From positions 43,957-107,956 of the forward strand of contig NZ_JAFBDB010000009.1 in assembly GCF_016908015.1 (NCBI RefSeq): a stretch of DNA of 64,000 bases, given 5' to 3'. The position numbers and the translations under genes were made by a program. Every line of letters begins with the position of its first letter. Position 1 is the first letter of the stretch. This DNA comes from Clostridium pascui. Its GTDB lineage: Bacteria; Bacillota; Clostridia; Clostridiales; Clostridiaceae. Positions 8,588-16,904 of the stretch are shown here, piece by piece. Under the pieces are notes generated by a model that was not told the DNA's origin, did not search any database, and was given only the letters and a program-made list of their open reading frames with translations.

Positions 8588-10486
8588 TTAAAAATCTAAA
8601 AGATTTTTCTTGTAATTAGAATACAGTTTTCTTAGTGTAGAAATTTTTTCATCTAATTCAAGTTGTAACTCAGATACTTGAGCATAATCTTTTTCATCTG
8701 CAGCATCTTTGATTCTTGTAAATAAGCTCTTAGTAGTATAAGTATCTTTCATTAAGTATTTTCTTAACTCATCAATAGCAATCCAATTAGATAAGTCCAA
8801 ATCTAATGCGTTATCCATTGAATGAAGTTTCTTGTAGCTTCTTATCTCTTCAGCATAGTTATTTATAAGTCTAGTAGTTACTTCTGTAATCCATCTATTA
8901 ATAGTTATTAATTTGAAACTATTAATAATTTTATCGCTTAATATATTTCCTTCTTTTAAAACAGCTAGTTTTTCAGGATATTTCTCAAAAGCTGTTAAAT
9001 TTTCATATACTGTTGCAGGAACCTTTCCAAAGAAATTTTCACGTTCTTCTTCAGTGAAATCTTCAAATACATCTTCTTCACTTCTGTAAGCTCTATCTTT
9101 TTCTAAGTAATCAGCTTCTTCTCCAGGTTTTTTAGATAATTCTTTTAATAAATCGTCTTGAGATTTATTATTTAAAACTGAATATTTAATTCCATCTAGC
9201 ATAGCTAGATATAAAGTAGAAATACACAGATAAGTATTAGTAAAAGGATTTGGAGCTCTTAGCTCGAATCTTGTTCCTAGAGGATTTTGTAAATCTCTTA
9301 TTACACCTACTAGTATAGTTCGATTTCTAGAAGGAACTTCCACTGTATGGCCTATGGATGTGACAATACAAACAGGAGCTTCAAAGCCAGGCTTCAATCT
9401 TCTAAAGGAATCATTAGTGGAAGTAACAAATGGGTTTATTACCTCATAATTTTTGAGCATTCCCATTAATGAAGAGTAACCAATACCACTTAGGAAATGG
9501 TTCTTATCTGTAGCAAATAAATTCACTCTTTTTCCATTCTTTAATTTAAGGGAAATACCTACATGAACATGTTTTCCGCTACCAGCAACTCCATCTACTG
9601 GTTTTGCAAGGAACGTTACATCTAATCCATTACGTCTAAATGTTTCCTTTACAACTATTCTAGCTAGTAATTCATTATCAGCAGCTTGAAGTGGAGAGGA
9701 GTACTTCCAATCTATTTCAAGTTGTTCCATTATGTGAGTTAACTTACCGCTATCATCTAACTTAGCTTTTACTCCACCAACTTCTTTATGACCCATTTCA
9801 GGTTCTAATCCATAGTATTCTAAAAGTAATAAGGATTGTTCTAAAGCTGTTCTTACAGAACCTTTAGTTCTAGTCCAATATTGTTCATGAAGTACTTGAG
9901 ATGTTGAGAGTTCTTCTGTTTCAGCTTTATCATTAGGGGTTTTAACCCAAAATTCAAGCTCTGTAGCAGAAGTTATTACTACATCTTCTATATCATCGAA
10001 GGTAGCATTAAATTCGGAAAGTACATAAGGATGGGATTTAAGTAATTCCATAAGAGAAGATTTAATGTGTTCAATTGAGCTTTTTAAAATATATCGAGAG
10101 TCTATTGGCTTATTTTCATGATATAAAAAACAAGGTATTCTAAGCGTACCAACAGGATTATTTGTTTCAAAGTCTATATGTTCATAGTTATAGTCTACAA
10201 ACCAATTAGTATCAAGATCTGCAATCATATCAACTTTTGCATTATTTAAAGTTGCTATTCCAGGAAAGAAAACAGAAGAACCATCTGTTTGTACTCCACC
10301 TGTTAAAAAGGTAGACATATCCTCTAAAAAAAGCGGAACTGGAATCTTTTCATCAGTATCATTACCAGAAAGGTCTATTCCCACAAATGAAACAAATTTT
10401 ATTTCAGTATGAGAACTTAGTATTGAACGCAAATTTTCTTCTGAATGCATGGTAGGTGGTATTAAATACAGCAAGTCTTTTAACAT
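8588..10486 (-). CDS. glnA: Glutamine synthetase, long (about 630-residue) form
   Basis: Glutamine synthetase makes glutamine from glutamate, ammonia and ATP. The 632-residue product has the GS beta-grasp region near the N-terminus and the catalytic domain in the middle: the acidic site TELEFW, GSGKHVHVGISL (ATP/ammonium region), FRRLKPGFEAPVC with RNRTILVGVIRD, and FELRAPNPFTNTYLCIS. It is clearly longer than type I GlnA (about 440-470). It has a C-terminal extension of roughly 150 helical residues, as in the long clostridial enzymes. I cannot place it confidently in type III by eye. It starts behind AGGAGGT and has its own consensus promoter. No GlnR-type regulator gene is adjacent. Confidence 0.88.
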   Translation of the reverse strand: MLKDLLYLIPPTMHSEENLRSILSSHTEIKFVSFVGIDLSGNDTDEKIPVPLFLEDMSTFLTGGVQTDGSSVFFPGIATLNNAKVDMIADLDTNWFVDYNYEHIDFETNNPVGTLRIPCFLYHENKPIDSRYILKSSIEHIKSSLMELLKSHPYVLSEFNATFDDIEDVVITSATELEFWVKTPNDKAETEELSTSQVLHEQYWTRTKGSVRTALEQSLLLLEYYGLEPEMGHKEVGGVKAKLDDSGKLTHIMEQLEIDWKYSSPLQAADNELLARIVVKETFRRNGLDVTFLAKPVDGVAGSGKHVHVGISLKLKNGKRVNLFATDKNHFLSGIGYSSLMGMLKNYEVINPFVTSTNDSFRRLKPGFEAPVCIVTSIGHTVEVPSRNRTILVGVIRDLQNPLGTRFELRAPNPFTNTYLCISTLYLAMLDGIKYSVLNNKSQDDLLKELSKKPGEEADYLEKDRAYRSEEDVFEDFTEEERENFFGKVPATVYENLTAFEKYPEKLAVLKEGNILSDKIINSFKLITINRWITEVTTRLINNYAEEIRSYKKLHSMDNALDLDLSNWIAIDELRKYLMKDTYTTKSLFTRIKDAADEKDYAQVSELQLELDEKISTLRKLYSNYKKNLLDF

Positions 10487-10558
10487 AGTTGACCTCCTTA
10501 AAATAACTAATATTTATGTTTACATTATATTATAGTCTATATAAAAAATATATGCTTG

Positions 10559-10587
10559 ATTGTACAACTTGCTATAACTTTTGTCAA
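10559..10587 (-). promoter_or_regulatory. SigmaA-type promoter of the glutamine synthetase gene
   Basis: On the minus strand TTGACA (10587-10582) and TACAAT (10564-10559) are separated by 17 bases, 73 bases upstream of the start codon. It matches the consensus in 11 of 12 positions. Confidence 0.75.
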
Positions 10588-10717
10588 TGATTCCTATCAG
10601 TAATTCTTATCGATAATTATGAAATATGTTTTTTATAGATAATAAATAATGTATAATGATTAATAATGGAAATAAGAAATTGATATTATATAATTAATTA
10701 TAAAGGAAGGGAGTGAC

Positions 10718-11101
10718 TTGATTTTGGAGAATGATAAGATGATATTAATATATGGGTTAAATGAGCAAGAAAGTAATACATTTAAAAAAATAGCATCTGA
10801 GTATAACTTGCCAAAACACAAGATTATTAGAAATGATATGGGTAAAATGACAATTAGGGACATATTAAATGGTTTGAACTTAGAAGTATTTAATGTAAAT
10901 TTACCAGAAGAAAAGATAATTCTCTTTAATAATTTTACTGATGAACAATTAAAATACACCATAAATCTTATAAGAGGAACATTTGATTTTTCACCTATAT
11001 TAGCTGTAATTACTCCAACTTCTATAGAATGGACTTTTGAAAATTTACTTGAGCACTTAATTGAAGAAAGAGAATGGTTTAAAAAGCAAAAAAATAAATA
11101 A
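10718..11101 (+). CDS. DUF3783 domain protein
   Basis: This 127-residue acidic protein ends with ILAVITPTSIEWTFENLLEH and LIEEREWF, the conserved end of DUF3783 proteins of clostridia, whose function is unknown. The chosen start is a TTG at 10718 behind AAGGAAGGG; an in-frame ATG at 10739 with a weaker GGAGA site would remove seven residues. It is 24 bases upstream of the XRE/S24 gene and the two are probably one transcript. Confidence 0.72.
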   Translation: MILENDKMILIYGLNEQESNTFKKIASEYNLPKHKIIRNDMGKMTIRDILNGLNLEVFNVNLPEEKIILFNNFTDEQLKYTINLIRGTFDFSPILAVITPTSIEWTFENLLEHLIEEREWFKKQKNK

Positions 11102-11125
11102 AGATGATTTTACGAGGTGATACTA

Positions 11126-11794
11126 ATGAGCAGAATAGGAGAAAAGATAAAAAATATTAGAATAGAAAAGGGATTAACACAAAAACAGTTAGGTAAAAAA
11201 CTTGGAGTAGCCGAGGGGTTTATCAATGAAGTTGAAAGTGGAAGAAAGGTTATAAATCAATCTCTTATAGATAGAATAGGAAAGGTATTAGGAAAGGACT
11301 TAAATGATATAACTATGTCCTTTGAAGAAGAAGTATATAAAGAGGAAAAACAGACTAAGTTTGAATACCAACCTAAAAAGGAAAAGATAAATGATGTATG
11401 GAATGAAGCGTTTGGGTCTGTAATTAAAAATGTACCAATATATTCATATGAGTTAAACAAAATGTTAGGACATAAGAAAATGCCTATAATAGAAAATAAA
11501 ATAGAAAGTTTTCCCCAAGATAAGGTAGTATTTTTGCAAATGCAAGATGATGAAATGATGGGATTTAGAATTGCTAAAGGTGATATAGCATTTGCAAATC
11601 TAACTAATGAAGTGCAAAACAACTCCATATGTCTTGTAGAGTATGGGAATGAAAGAAAAATAAGACAAATAAAAATTTTAGATAGCAATAAAGTTTTGCT
11701 TATAAGTAATGCAGGGAGTGTAAGAACAGAAACTATAGAAAAGAAAAGTTTAAAGATAATAGCAAAATTAAATAAATTAGAAATAACTCTCTAA
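11126..11794 (+). CDS. XRE-family regulator with an S24/LexA-like C-terminal domain
   Basis: The 222-residue protein has an N-terminal Cro/CI helix-turn-helix (about 3-58: RIGEKIKNIRIEKGLTQKQL...VAEGFINEVESGRKVI) and a C-terminal domain (about 125-220) laid out like the S24 fold of LexA and CI repressors. The position normally occupied by the nucleophile in GDSM reads QDDEMM here, so the catalytic serine appears to be replaced. Self-cleavage is therefore unlikely, and the domain may serve dimerisation or ligand sensing. The start at 11126 is preceded by GAGGTG at proper spacing; GTG 11117 is inside that site. Targets are unknown; no adjacent prophage genes are seen. Confidence 0.83.
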   Translation: MSRIGEKIKNIRIEKGLTQKQLGKKLGVAEGFINEVESGRKVINQSLIDRIGKVLGKDLNDITMSFEEEVYKEEKQTKFEYQPKKEKINDVWNEAFGSVIKNVPIYSYELNKMLGHKKMPIIENKIESFPQDKVVFLQMQDDEMMGFRIAKGDIAFANLTNEVQNNSICLVEYGNERKIRQIKILDSNKVLLISNAGSVRTETIEKKSLKIIAKLNKLEITL

Positions 11795-11876
11795 AAAATA
11801 AAAGTTAAATAAATGGCAACAAATTAGTCATTACTTCATATTTATAATAATGAATAAATGATATAGGAGTAATATT

Positions 11877-13223
11877 ATGGCCATAGGCAGGCTAAAAGTT
11901 CAAGTTTTTAGAGGGAATTCACTTACACCTGTAGATAATGCAAGGGTAACTATACTTCCTAGTAATGGGCAGCTTACAAGAGAAGCTCCAAAAGTACTTA
12001 GGAGTGATTCTTCAGGTATTACAGGAGAACTAGAGCTTACAGCTCCTCCACTAGAATATTCACAGATACCTACAGATAACCTTCCATATAGTTTATATGA
12101 TATTAGGATTGAGGCAGATGGATTTGTGCCTCAATTTATAGAAGGGTGTCAGGTGTTTCCGGATGTGGTTGCACTTCAACAAAGTAATCTTATTCCTCAG
12201 GCTACAAGGCAAGTACAGGTAGAACAAGAAATAATTATTGAACCAAATACATTAGTTGGAAATTTTCTACCCAAGATACCGGAAGATCCAAATAGGCCAG
12301 ATCCACCGCCACCTACAGGACTTGTAGTTTTACCTGAGCCTGTAGTTCCTGAATTTATAGTAGTTCATGCTGGAAGACCTGATGATGATTCAGCACCTAA
12401 TTATACCGTGAGGTATAGGGACTACATTAAAAATGTGGCATCTTGTGAAATATTTTCTACATGGCCGCAAAATACAATTAGGGCAAATGCTATGTGTATA
12501 ATATCTTTTACATTAAACAGAATATACACAGAATGGTATAGAGGAAAGGGTAAAAATTTTGATATTACAAGTTCTACTGCTTTTGATCATGCCTTTAGTT
12601 ATGGTAGAAATATATATGATACGATAAGTGTTATTGTAGATGAGTTGTTTGCAACCTATATGAAAAGACCCGATAGGAAGCAGCCATTACTTGCTCAGTA
12701 TTGTGATGGTGTGAAGGTACAATGTCCAGGATGGCTTACACAATGGGGAAGTAAATTTCTAGGTGATCAGGGAAGAACTCCATATGAAATATTAACGAAT
12801 TTTTATGGTAGTGATTTATCTTTAACTCGTGCAAGGGAAGTAGAAGGTATTCCCCAATCGTATCCCGGAACACCTCTGCGTCAAGGGAGTAGAGGAACTG
12901 ATGTTAGAACAATACAAACTTATTTAAATAGAATAGCACAAAACTATCCTGCTATTCCAAAGGTAAGAGTAGATGGAGTATTTGGAACAGAGACCACAAG
13001 GTCTGTAACTGTATTCCAACAAATATTTAATTTACCTCAAAATGGGGTAGTAGATTATGCTACTTGGTATAGTATATCAAATATATATGTAGCAGTTACG
13101 CAAATAGCAGAGCTAAGGGGTATAGAATGCAGTGAGTCTAAAAGTGGAATTTTTGTACCCCCAGCATATGGCATACAGACTAAAAACTTTATACCAACTG
13201 CAATGTATCCAGAAGAATATTAA
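11877..13223 (+). CDS. sleC: Spore cortex-lytic enzyme SleC-like precursor
   Basis: The 448-residue protein has the layout of clostridial SleC: an N-terminal pre-pro region (about 1-150) ending in a proline-rich linker (PNRPDPPPPTG), a SpoIID/LytB-like lytic domain (about 175-320, NYTVRYRDYIKNVASCEIFS with conserved E191), and a C-terminal peptidoglycan-binding domain (about 335-395, GSRGTDVRTIQTYLNRI and VDGVFGTETTRSVTVFQ). SleC degrades spore cortex during germination after activation by Csp proteases in C. perfringens (family knowledge). No csp gene is in this window. It starts at ATG 11877 with AGGAG upstream. Clostridia often have several SleC-like paralogues, so it may not be the main one. 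Confidence 0.82.
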   Translation: MAIGRLKVQVFRGNSLTPVDNARVTILPSNGQLTREAPKVLRSDSSGITGELELTAPPLEYSQIPTDNLPYSLYDIRIEADGFVPQFIEGCQVFPDVVALQQSNLIPQATRQVQVEQEIIIEPNTLVGNFLPKIPEDPNRPDPPPPTGLVVLPEPVVPEFIVVHAGRPDDDSAPNYTVRYRDYIKNVASCEIFSTWPQNTIRANAMCIISFTLNRIYTEWYRGKGKNFDITSSTAFDHAFSYGRNIYDTISVIVDELFATYMKRPDRKQPLLAQYCDGVKVQCPGWLTQWGSKFLGDQGRTPYEILTNFYGSDLSLTRAREVEGIPQSYPGTPLRQGSRGTDVRTIQTYLNRIAQNYPAIPKVRVDGVFGTETTRSVTVFQQIFNLPQNGVVDYATWYSISNIYVAVTQIAELRGIECSESKSGIFVPPAYGIQTKNFIPTAMYPEEY

Positions 13224-13257
13224 AAAATTTCCCGGAAAATTTTCCGGGAGATTTTTT
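13222..13257. terminator. Bidirectional terminator between sleC and the SpoIID-like gene
   Basis: The perfect 20-base palindrome TCCCGGAAAATTTTCCGGGA is flanked by A6 and T6. It overlaps the stop codon of the convergent SpoIID-like gene. Confidence 0.88.
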
Positions 13258-15022
13258 AATATAGTTTAGTTAAGTTTATATTTTTATAATATGTGTTTAG
13301 AATAGATTTGAAATCCTTTCCGCTCTTAGACAGTGACATAGCTCCATATTGACTCATACCAACTCCATGACCATATCCACCACCGTATATTATAAAAGTA
13401 TCATCAACTTCCTCAATAGAAAAAAATGAGGAGGGTAGAAAATTATTATTTATCAATGGATCACCTTTATGCCTTATAATAGGTATTATTTCACCAGTGT
13501 AATCATTACTAAGTCTTATAGCACTCCTAATATTATAGTCATTTTGTACATTTACTGTTGCGTTAGAAAATATAAAGCTTATTTCTATTATATTTCCATA
13601 TTTGCTACGCTTAGTTGTTTTAATATCTTTTAATTCTTTAAGGTCCGGAAAGTCTTTAGATGAATTGTTAGACTTTACAGTTACGTAATCCTTTCTATTT
13701 TGAAATAAGTACTTAAGTGATTTTATAAGTGATTTTTCAAGGGAATTTTTTTTAATTTCTACATTCCATCTAAAATAAGGAGATTCTAAATCTACCGCAT
13801 CATATTTTGTACTCTTAAAAAACTGTAACCATTCCGATTCGGTTACTGGCAGTTTATTAACATTATTAATATAATATCCTGTAAAATAATAATCTTTATT
13901 CTCAGAAGTTCCATATTCTTTGAACCATACATCATCATACAAAGTTCCTAGGCCTGGGGAAGTTGAGTAGTATTTAGCATCTATAGGTTGATCTTTGTTT
14001 GTCATAATTAGTCCTTTAGTTAAATTGACAGCTTCAATTGCCATGGAATTAGTAGGAGTATTGTTATAAACTTGACTTTGAGTACTATCATCTACATAAA
14101 ATCCAAGTTCTGCAAATCTACATTGCAGCATATCAGATAATGCATAAGTTCTTGCAGCGATGGCTTGGCACTTTAAGGATTCTAAACCTCCAATGGTTGG
14201 CATTTCAGAGGGAACAACCTTAATTAGATAATCTTCCAGGGAGATTTCATTAATTATAAGCAACTTATTGTCCTTTTCAGAAGTTATTTCAAGAATTCCG
14301 CTATACGAAGGAATAAAATCAGGGATACCTCTTCTTATAGAATTAATCCTTAAGTTTTCGCCTTTTAAATAAAGTCTTTCTTTAAATTTCAATTCTTTAT
14401 CATTGAATAAAACTGTATTTGGACTAATGGTAATCTTACTATTTTTCGATATATCTAGTTTTAAGTTTTCTCTTAGACTATAGAGTAGAGCAGAAGATAA
14501 ACATTCTATTTCAATATTTGGATGATAAATGGATGAAAATTTTGTAGTAGATATTCCAATTCTCATATTAGTATAGTCCTCTGGGGTGATAATAAAAGTT
14601 TTTAATTTACTTTTGCTATCAAGATATATATTTAAATTATTTTTTCCCACCAATATCTTTTGACTGTCAGAAGGTATAAGTATCTTGCCATCATAAAAGT
14701 AATATTGAGATTTAGATGCAAGGCCTATAGGGCCATTTTTCTCAAGATCATAAGTATTAATATCTTTTTTCATTATGCGATCCTTTAAAGGTAATTCTTC
14801 TTTAAGTGAGAATATACCTATAAAGTTATATTTATAGCTTAAGACTGTCCCCAAACCATAAGTTTTTGATAGTTTAACTTTATGAGGTTTATTATTTATG
14901 TATACTTTTGTATAGTCATTATATTTTCCAGCTACTACTGCATGAGTAACCTTCCTTGGGAAAAGCAGTATAAAGGTCAGTATAATTAAGGAAAGTATTA
15001 ATACATTCTTAATCCTAAACAA
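13256..15022 (-). CDS. SpoIID/LytB-domain protein, membrane anchored
   Basis: The 588-residue protein begins with a positively charged hydrophobic N-terminus (MFRIKNVLILSLIILTFILLF), a signal or anchor. A SpoIID/LytB domain follows in the C-terminal half, with SLEDYLIKVVPSEMPTIGG, KCQAIAARTYA and the closing GGGYGHGVGMSQYGA. SpoIID-type enzymes are lytic transglycosylases acting on denuded glycan strands; LytB types modulate amidases. The extended N-terminal half (residues about 30-220) is not recognised. The start is taken as TTG 15022 because GAGGGGTG lies five bases upstream; a TTG at 15037 would place that site inside the gene. Its convergent neighbour is a SleC-like enzyme with a related fold. 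Confidence 0.85.
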   Translation of the reverse strand: MFRIKNVLILSLIILTFILLFPRKVTHAVVAGKYNDYTKVYINNKPHKVKLSKTYGLGTVLSYKYNFIGIFSLKEELPLKDRIMKKDINTYDLEKNGPIGLASKSQYYFYDGKILIPSDSQKILVGKNNLNIYLDSKSKLKTFIITPEDYTNMRIGISTTKFSSIYHPNIEIECLSSALLYSLRENLKLDISKNSKITISPNTVLFNDKELKFKERLYLKGENLRINSIRRGIPDFIPSYSGILEITSEKDNKLLIINEISLEDYLIKVVPSEMPTIGGLESLKCQAIAARTYALSDMLQCRFAELGFYVDDSTQSQVYNNTPTNSMAIEAVNLTKGLIMTNKDQPIDAKYYSTSPGLGTLYDDVWFKEYGTSENKDYYFTGYYINNVNKLPVTESEWLQFFKSTKYDAVDLESPYFRWNVEIKKNSLEKSLIKSLKYLFQNRKDYVTVKSNNSSKDFPDLKELKDIKTTKRSKYGNIIEISFIFSNATVNVQNDYNIRSAIRLSNDYTGEIIPIIRHKGDPLINNNFLPSSFFSIEEVDDTFIIYGGGYGHGVGMSQYGAMSLSKSGKDFKSILNTYYKNINLTKLY

Positions 15023-15069
15023 ATTTTCACCCCTCAAAGTAAATTCTAATAATTTATGAATATTATAAT

Positions 15070-15133
15070 TTTATATAAATTATAACTCATTGTTTTTGTA
15101 AAAACATTAATAATAAGTTATAATTTATATAAA
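15070..15133. repeat. 18-bp perfect inverted repeat in a divergent promoter region
   Basis: Arms TTTATATAAATTATAACT (15070-15087) and AGTTATAATTTATATAAA (15116-15133) are perfect inverted copies 28 bases apart. They lie between the leftward SpoIID-like gene and the rightward PAP2 gene. Both arms contain TATAAT-like sequences, so it may simply be two facing -10 regions or an operator. Confidence 0.6.
15096..15124 (+). promoter_or_regulatory. Candidate sigmaA promoter for the PAP2 gene
   Basis: TTGTAA (15096-15101), a 17-base spacer, and TATAAT (15119-15124). The -10 lies in the right arm of the inverted repeat. Confidence 0.45.
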
Positions 15134-15217
15134 GTGTTTATTTTATACAGTAACACAATGGTAATTTTATGTATATCTTAGGGGGAAGGTTAATCTCTTT
15201 TAAACATAAAAATGAAT

Positions 15218-15271
15218 AGGAGGTGAGGGCTGCTTTTACAGTGAATAGATTTCATTTACAGCAGCTTCCCT
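15218..15271 (+). promoter_or_regulatory. Distant Shine-Dalgarno with intervening hairpin before the PAP2 start
   Basis: A strong AGGAGGTG (15218-15225) is 46 bases from the only sensible ATG (15272), and a stop in the same frame (15242) excludes an upstream start. The gap contains a hairpin: GCTGCT (15229-15234) pairs with AGCAGC (15260-15265) and GTGAA (15241-15245) with TTCAT (15251-15255). Folded out, the remaining spacing is about nine bases, which would be ideal for initiation at 15272. Alternatively, a 15-codon leader frame from GTG 15241 to 15288 overlaps the start. Confidence 0.5.
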
Positions 15272-15925
15272 ATGGAACATCTTTATAATGTATTCCTTTG
15301 TAAATGGAAGGAAATATCGAAACGAGCAGTATTTACTTTACTAATTCCAATTATAAGCGTGATATATCCTATTCTAAATACCCCAAGTGTAAGGTCAGTT
15401 GTTATGCATACATTTATAGACGATGTCATTCCTTTTAATGCTTTTTTTGTAGTGCCATATATGCTGTGGTATGCCTATGTAGCGTGGTTCTTATTATATC
15501 TTTGTATAATAGATAAGGATAATTACTTCAAACTCTTGGCATGCTTAGCAATAGGAATGCTCATAAGCTATGGAGTGTTTTATCTCTATCCATCCCATGT
15601 GCCAAGACCCATAATAATAAAGAACGATGTTTTTTCACAGATGGTGGTATTTATATACCAAAGGGATAATCCTTACAACTGTTTTCCAAGTGTTCATGTT
15701 TTAAATTCATTGTTAGTTGCTATGTATGTAAATTCAAGCGATAAAGTAAGCATAACAGTGAAAATAGCTTGTAGTGTGCTAGCTACTCTAATAATTATGT
15801 CCACTTTGCTTATAAAGCAGCACTATTTTGTAGATGCAATAGGGGCTATATTTTTAGGATGTATATTATTTAAATTGATGAACATTGTAACGACTAAGCA
15901 GATAAAACATACAAGAAACCTGTAG
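15272..15925 (+). CDS. PAP2-superfamily membrane phosphatase
   Basis: The 217-residue integral membrane protein has about six hydrophobic segments and the PAP2 phosphatase signatures: PSHVPRP (motif 1 region), CFPSVHV (motif 2, PSxH) and KQHYFVDAIGA (motif 3, H and D). Such proteins dephosphorylate lipid phosphates such as phosphatidic acid, PGP or undecaprenyl pyrophosphate, or act as inositol-phosphotransferase-like enzymes; the substrate here cannot be fixed. The first hydrophobic segment is preceded by a short basic N-terminus. It is monocistronic, with its own terminator. The start codon lacks a normally spaced ribosome binding site. Confidence 0.87.
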   Translation: MEHLYNVFLCKWKEISKRAVFTLLIPIISVIYPILNTPSVRSVVMHTFIDDVIPFNAFFVVPYMLWYAYVAWFLLYLCIIDKDNYFKLLACLAIGMLISYGVFYLYPSHVPRPIIIKNDVFSQMVVFIYQRDNPYNCFPSVHVLNSLLVAMYVNSSDKVSITVKIACSVLATLIIMSTLLIKQHYFVDAIGAIFLGCILFKLMNIVTTKQIKHTRNL

Positions 15926-15948
15926 ATAATATTATCTACAGGTTTTTT
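15916..15948 (+). terminator. Terminator of the PAP2 gene
   Basis: AACCTGTAGATAAT / ATTATCTACAGGTT followed by T6; it overlaps the PAP2 stop codon and also the end of the convergent radical SAM gene. Confidence 0.88.
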
Positions 15949-16855
15949 AGACGCCCCTCATATCAAATTTAGGAACAAAGCTTTCTTTTACTGTACCCTC
16001 TTCTTGTATAAATCCTTGGGTAATTCCCATAGAAATACAATAATCTATGAATGATTCATATACTTTTGGATTTACAGGCTTGTTTATTTCAGGATAATCT
16101 TTAGCTTTATTTAAAGGAGTATATTGATTCATTATGCTAACATATACTAAATCATTAAATCTATTATAAATATAATCTATTATTTTTTTTGAATCAAACA
16201 AAAGTCCTGGCAGCATCATATGCCTTATTATAACACCCTTCTTTATTATGCCATTTTCATCAAACTCACATTTACCAATTTGGTTTACCATTTCTTCAAT
16301 GGCTAGTGAAGCATGTTTAAAGTAATTAGGAGCATTAGAGTATTTTATGGCGAATTTATCATTATAATACTTTAAGTCAGGCAGATATATATCAATGTAG
16401 CCCTTCAAAGATTTTATGGTTTCCAAGTTCTCATAGGAACTAGTGTTGTATATTATAGGTATACAAAGGCCATTAGCTTTAGCTATATCAAGAGCTTCTA
16501 TTATTTGTGGAACATAATGAGTAGGAGTAACAAGATTTATATTATGAGCACCATTTTCTTGTTGCTCTAAGAAAATTCTACTAAGTCTTTTTATAGATAT
16601 TTCTTTTCCTACATGGTTTTCACTAATTGAATGATTTTGACAAAATACACAGGATAAGTTGCACTCTGAAAAAAATACTGTACCAGACCCATTTGTTCCA
16701 GAAATACAAGGTTCTTCAAAGTGATGTAAAGATACTCGTGCTACCTTAGGATTTATAGCTGCCATGCAAAATCCTTTTTCATTATTTAACCTATTTACAT
16801 CACAATTTCTTGGGCATAGTCTACACTTAGAAAGTATACTTATCAAATCAAACAC
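15947..16855 (-). CDS. Radical SAM protein, PflX/COG1313 type
   Basis: The 302-residue protein has the radical SAM cluster motif at C65-C69-C72 (SECNLSCVFCQN), preceded by a cysteine-rich N-terminus (C11, C14, C18, C30) that may hold a further metal site. It resembles pyruvate formate-lyase activating enzyme relatives of the PflX group (COG1313), whose substrate is unknown. The late segment MNQYTPLNKAKDYPEINKP is characteristic of this group. The gene starts behind a weak site and is followed on the same strand, upstream by 50 bases, by a transporter gene. No glycyl-radical enzyme gene is adjacent, so a specific activase role is not supported. Confidence 0.85.
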   Translation of the reverse strand: MFDLISILSKCRLCPRNCDVNRLNNEKGFCMAAINPKVARVSLHHFEEPCISGTNGSGTVFFSECNLSCVFCQNHSISENHVGKEISIKRLSRIFLEQQENGAHNINLVTPTHYVPQIIEALDIAKANGLCIPIIYNTSSYENLETIKSLKGYIDIYLPDLKYYNDKFAIKYSNAPNYFKHASLAIEEMVNQIGKCEFDENGIIKKGVIIRHMMLPGLLFDSKKIIDYIYNRFNDLVYVSIMNQYTPLNKAKDYPEINKPVNPKVYESFIDYCISMGITQGFIQEEGTVKESFVPKFDMRGV

Positions 16856-16904
16856 CTCATTAGTTTTAATTATAAATAATAATTATACAACATATAGTAT
16901 TATT

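Noticed and set aside
11257..11688. 143-residue minus-strand frame opposite the XRE/S24 gene
   Set aside because: It is a shadow of the regulator frame; composition is low-complexity and no start signal is present.
11795..11876. Possible SigmaE or SigmaG promoter before sleC
   Set aside because: No pair of hexamers fits either consensus with acceptable spacing.
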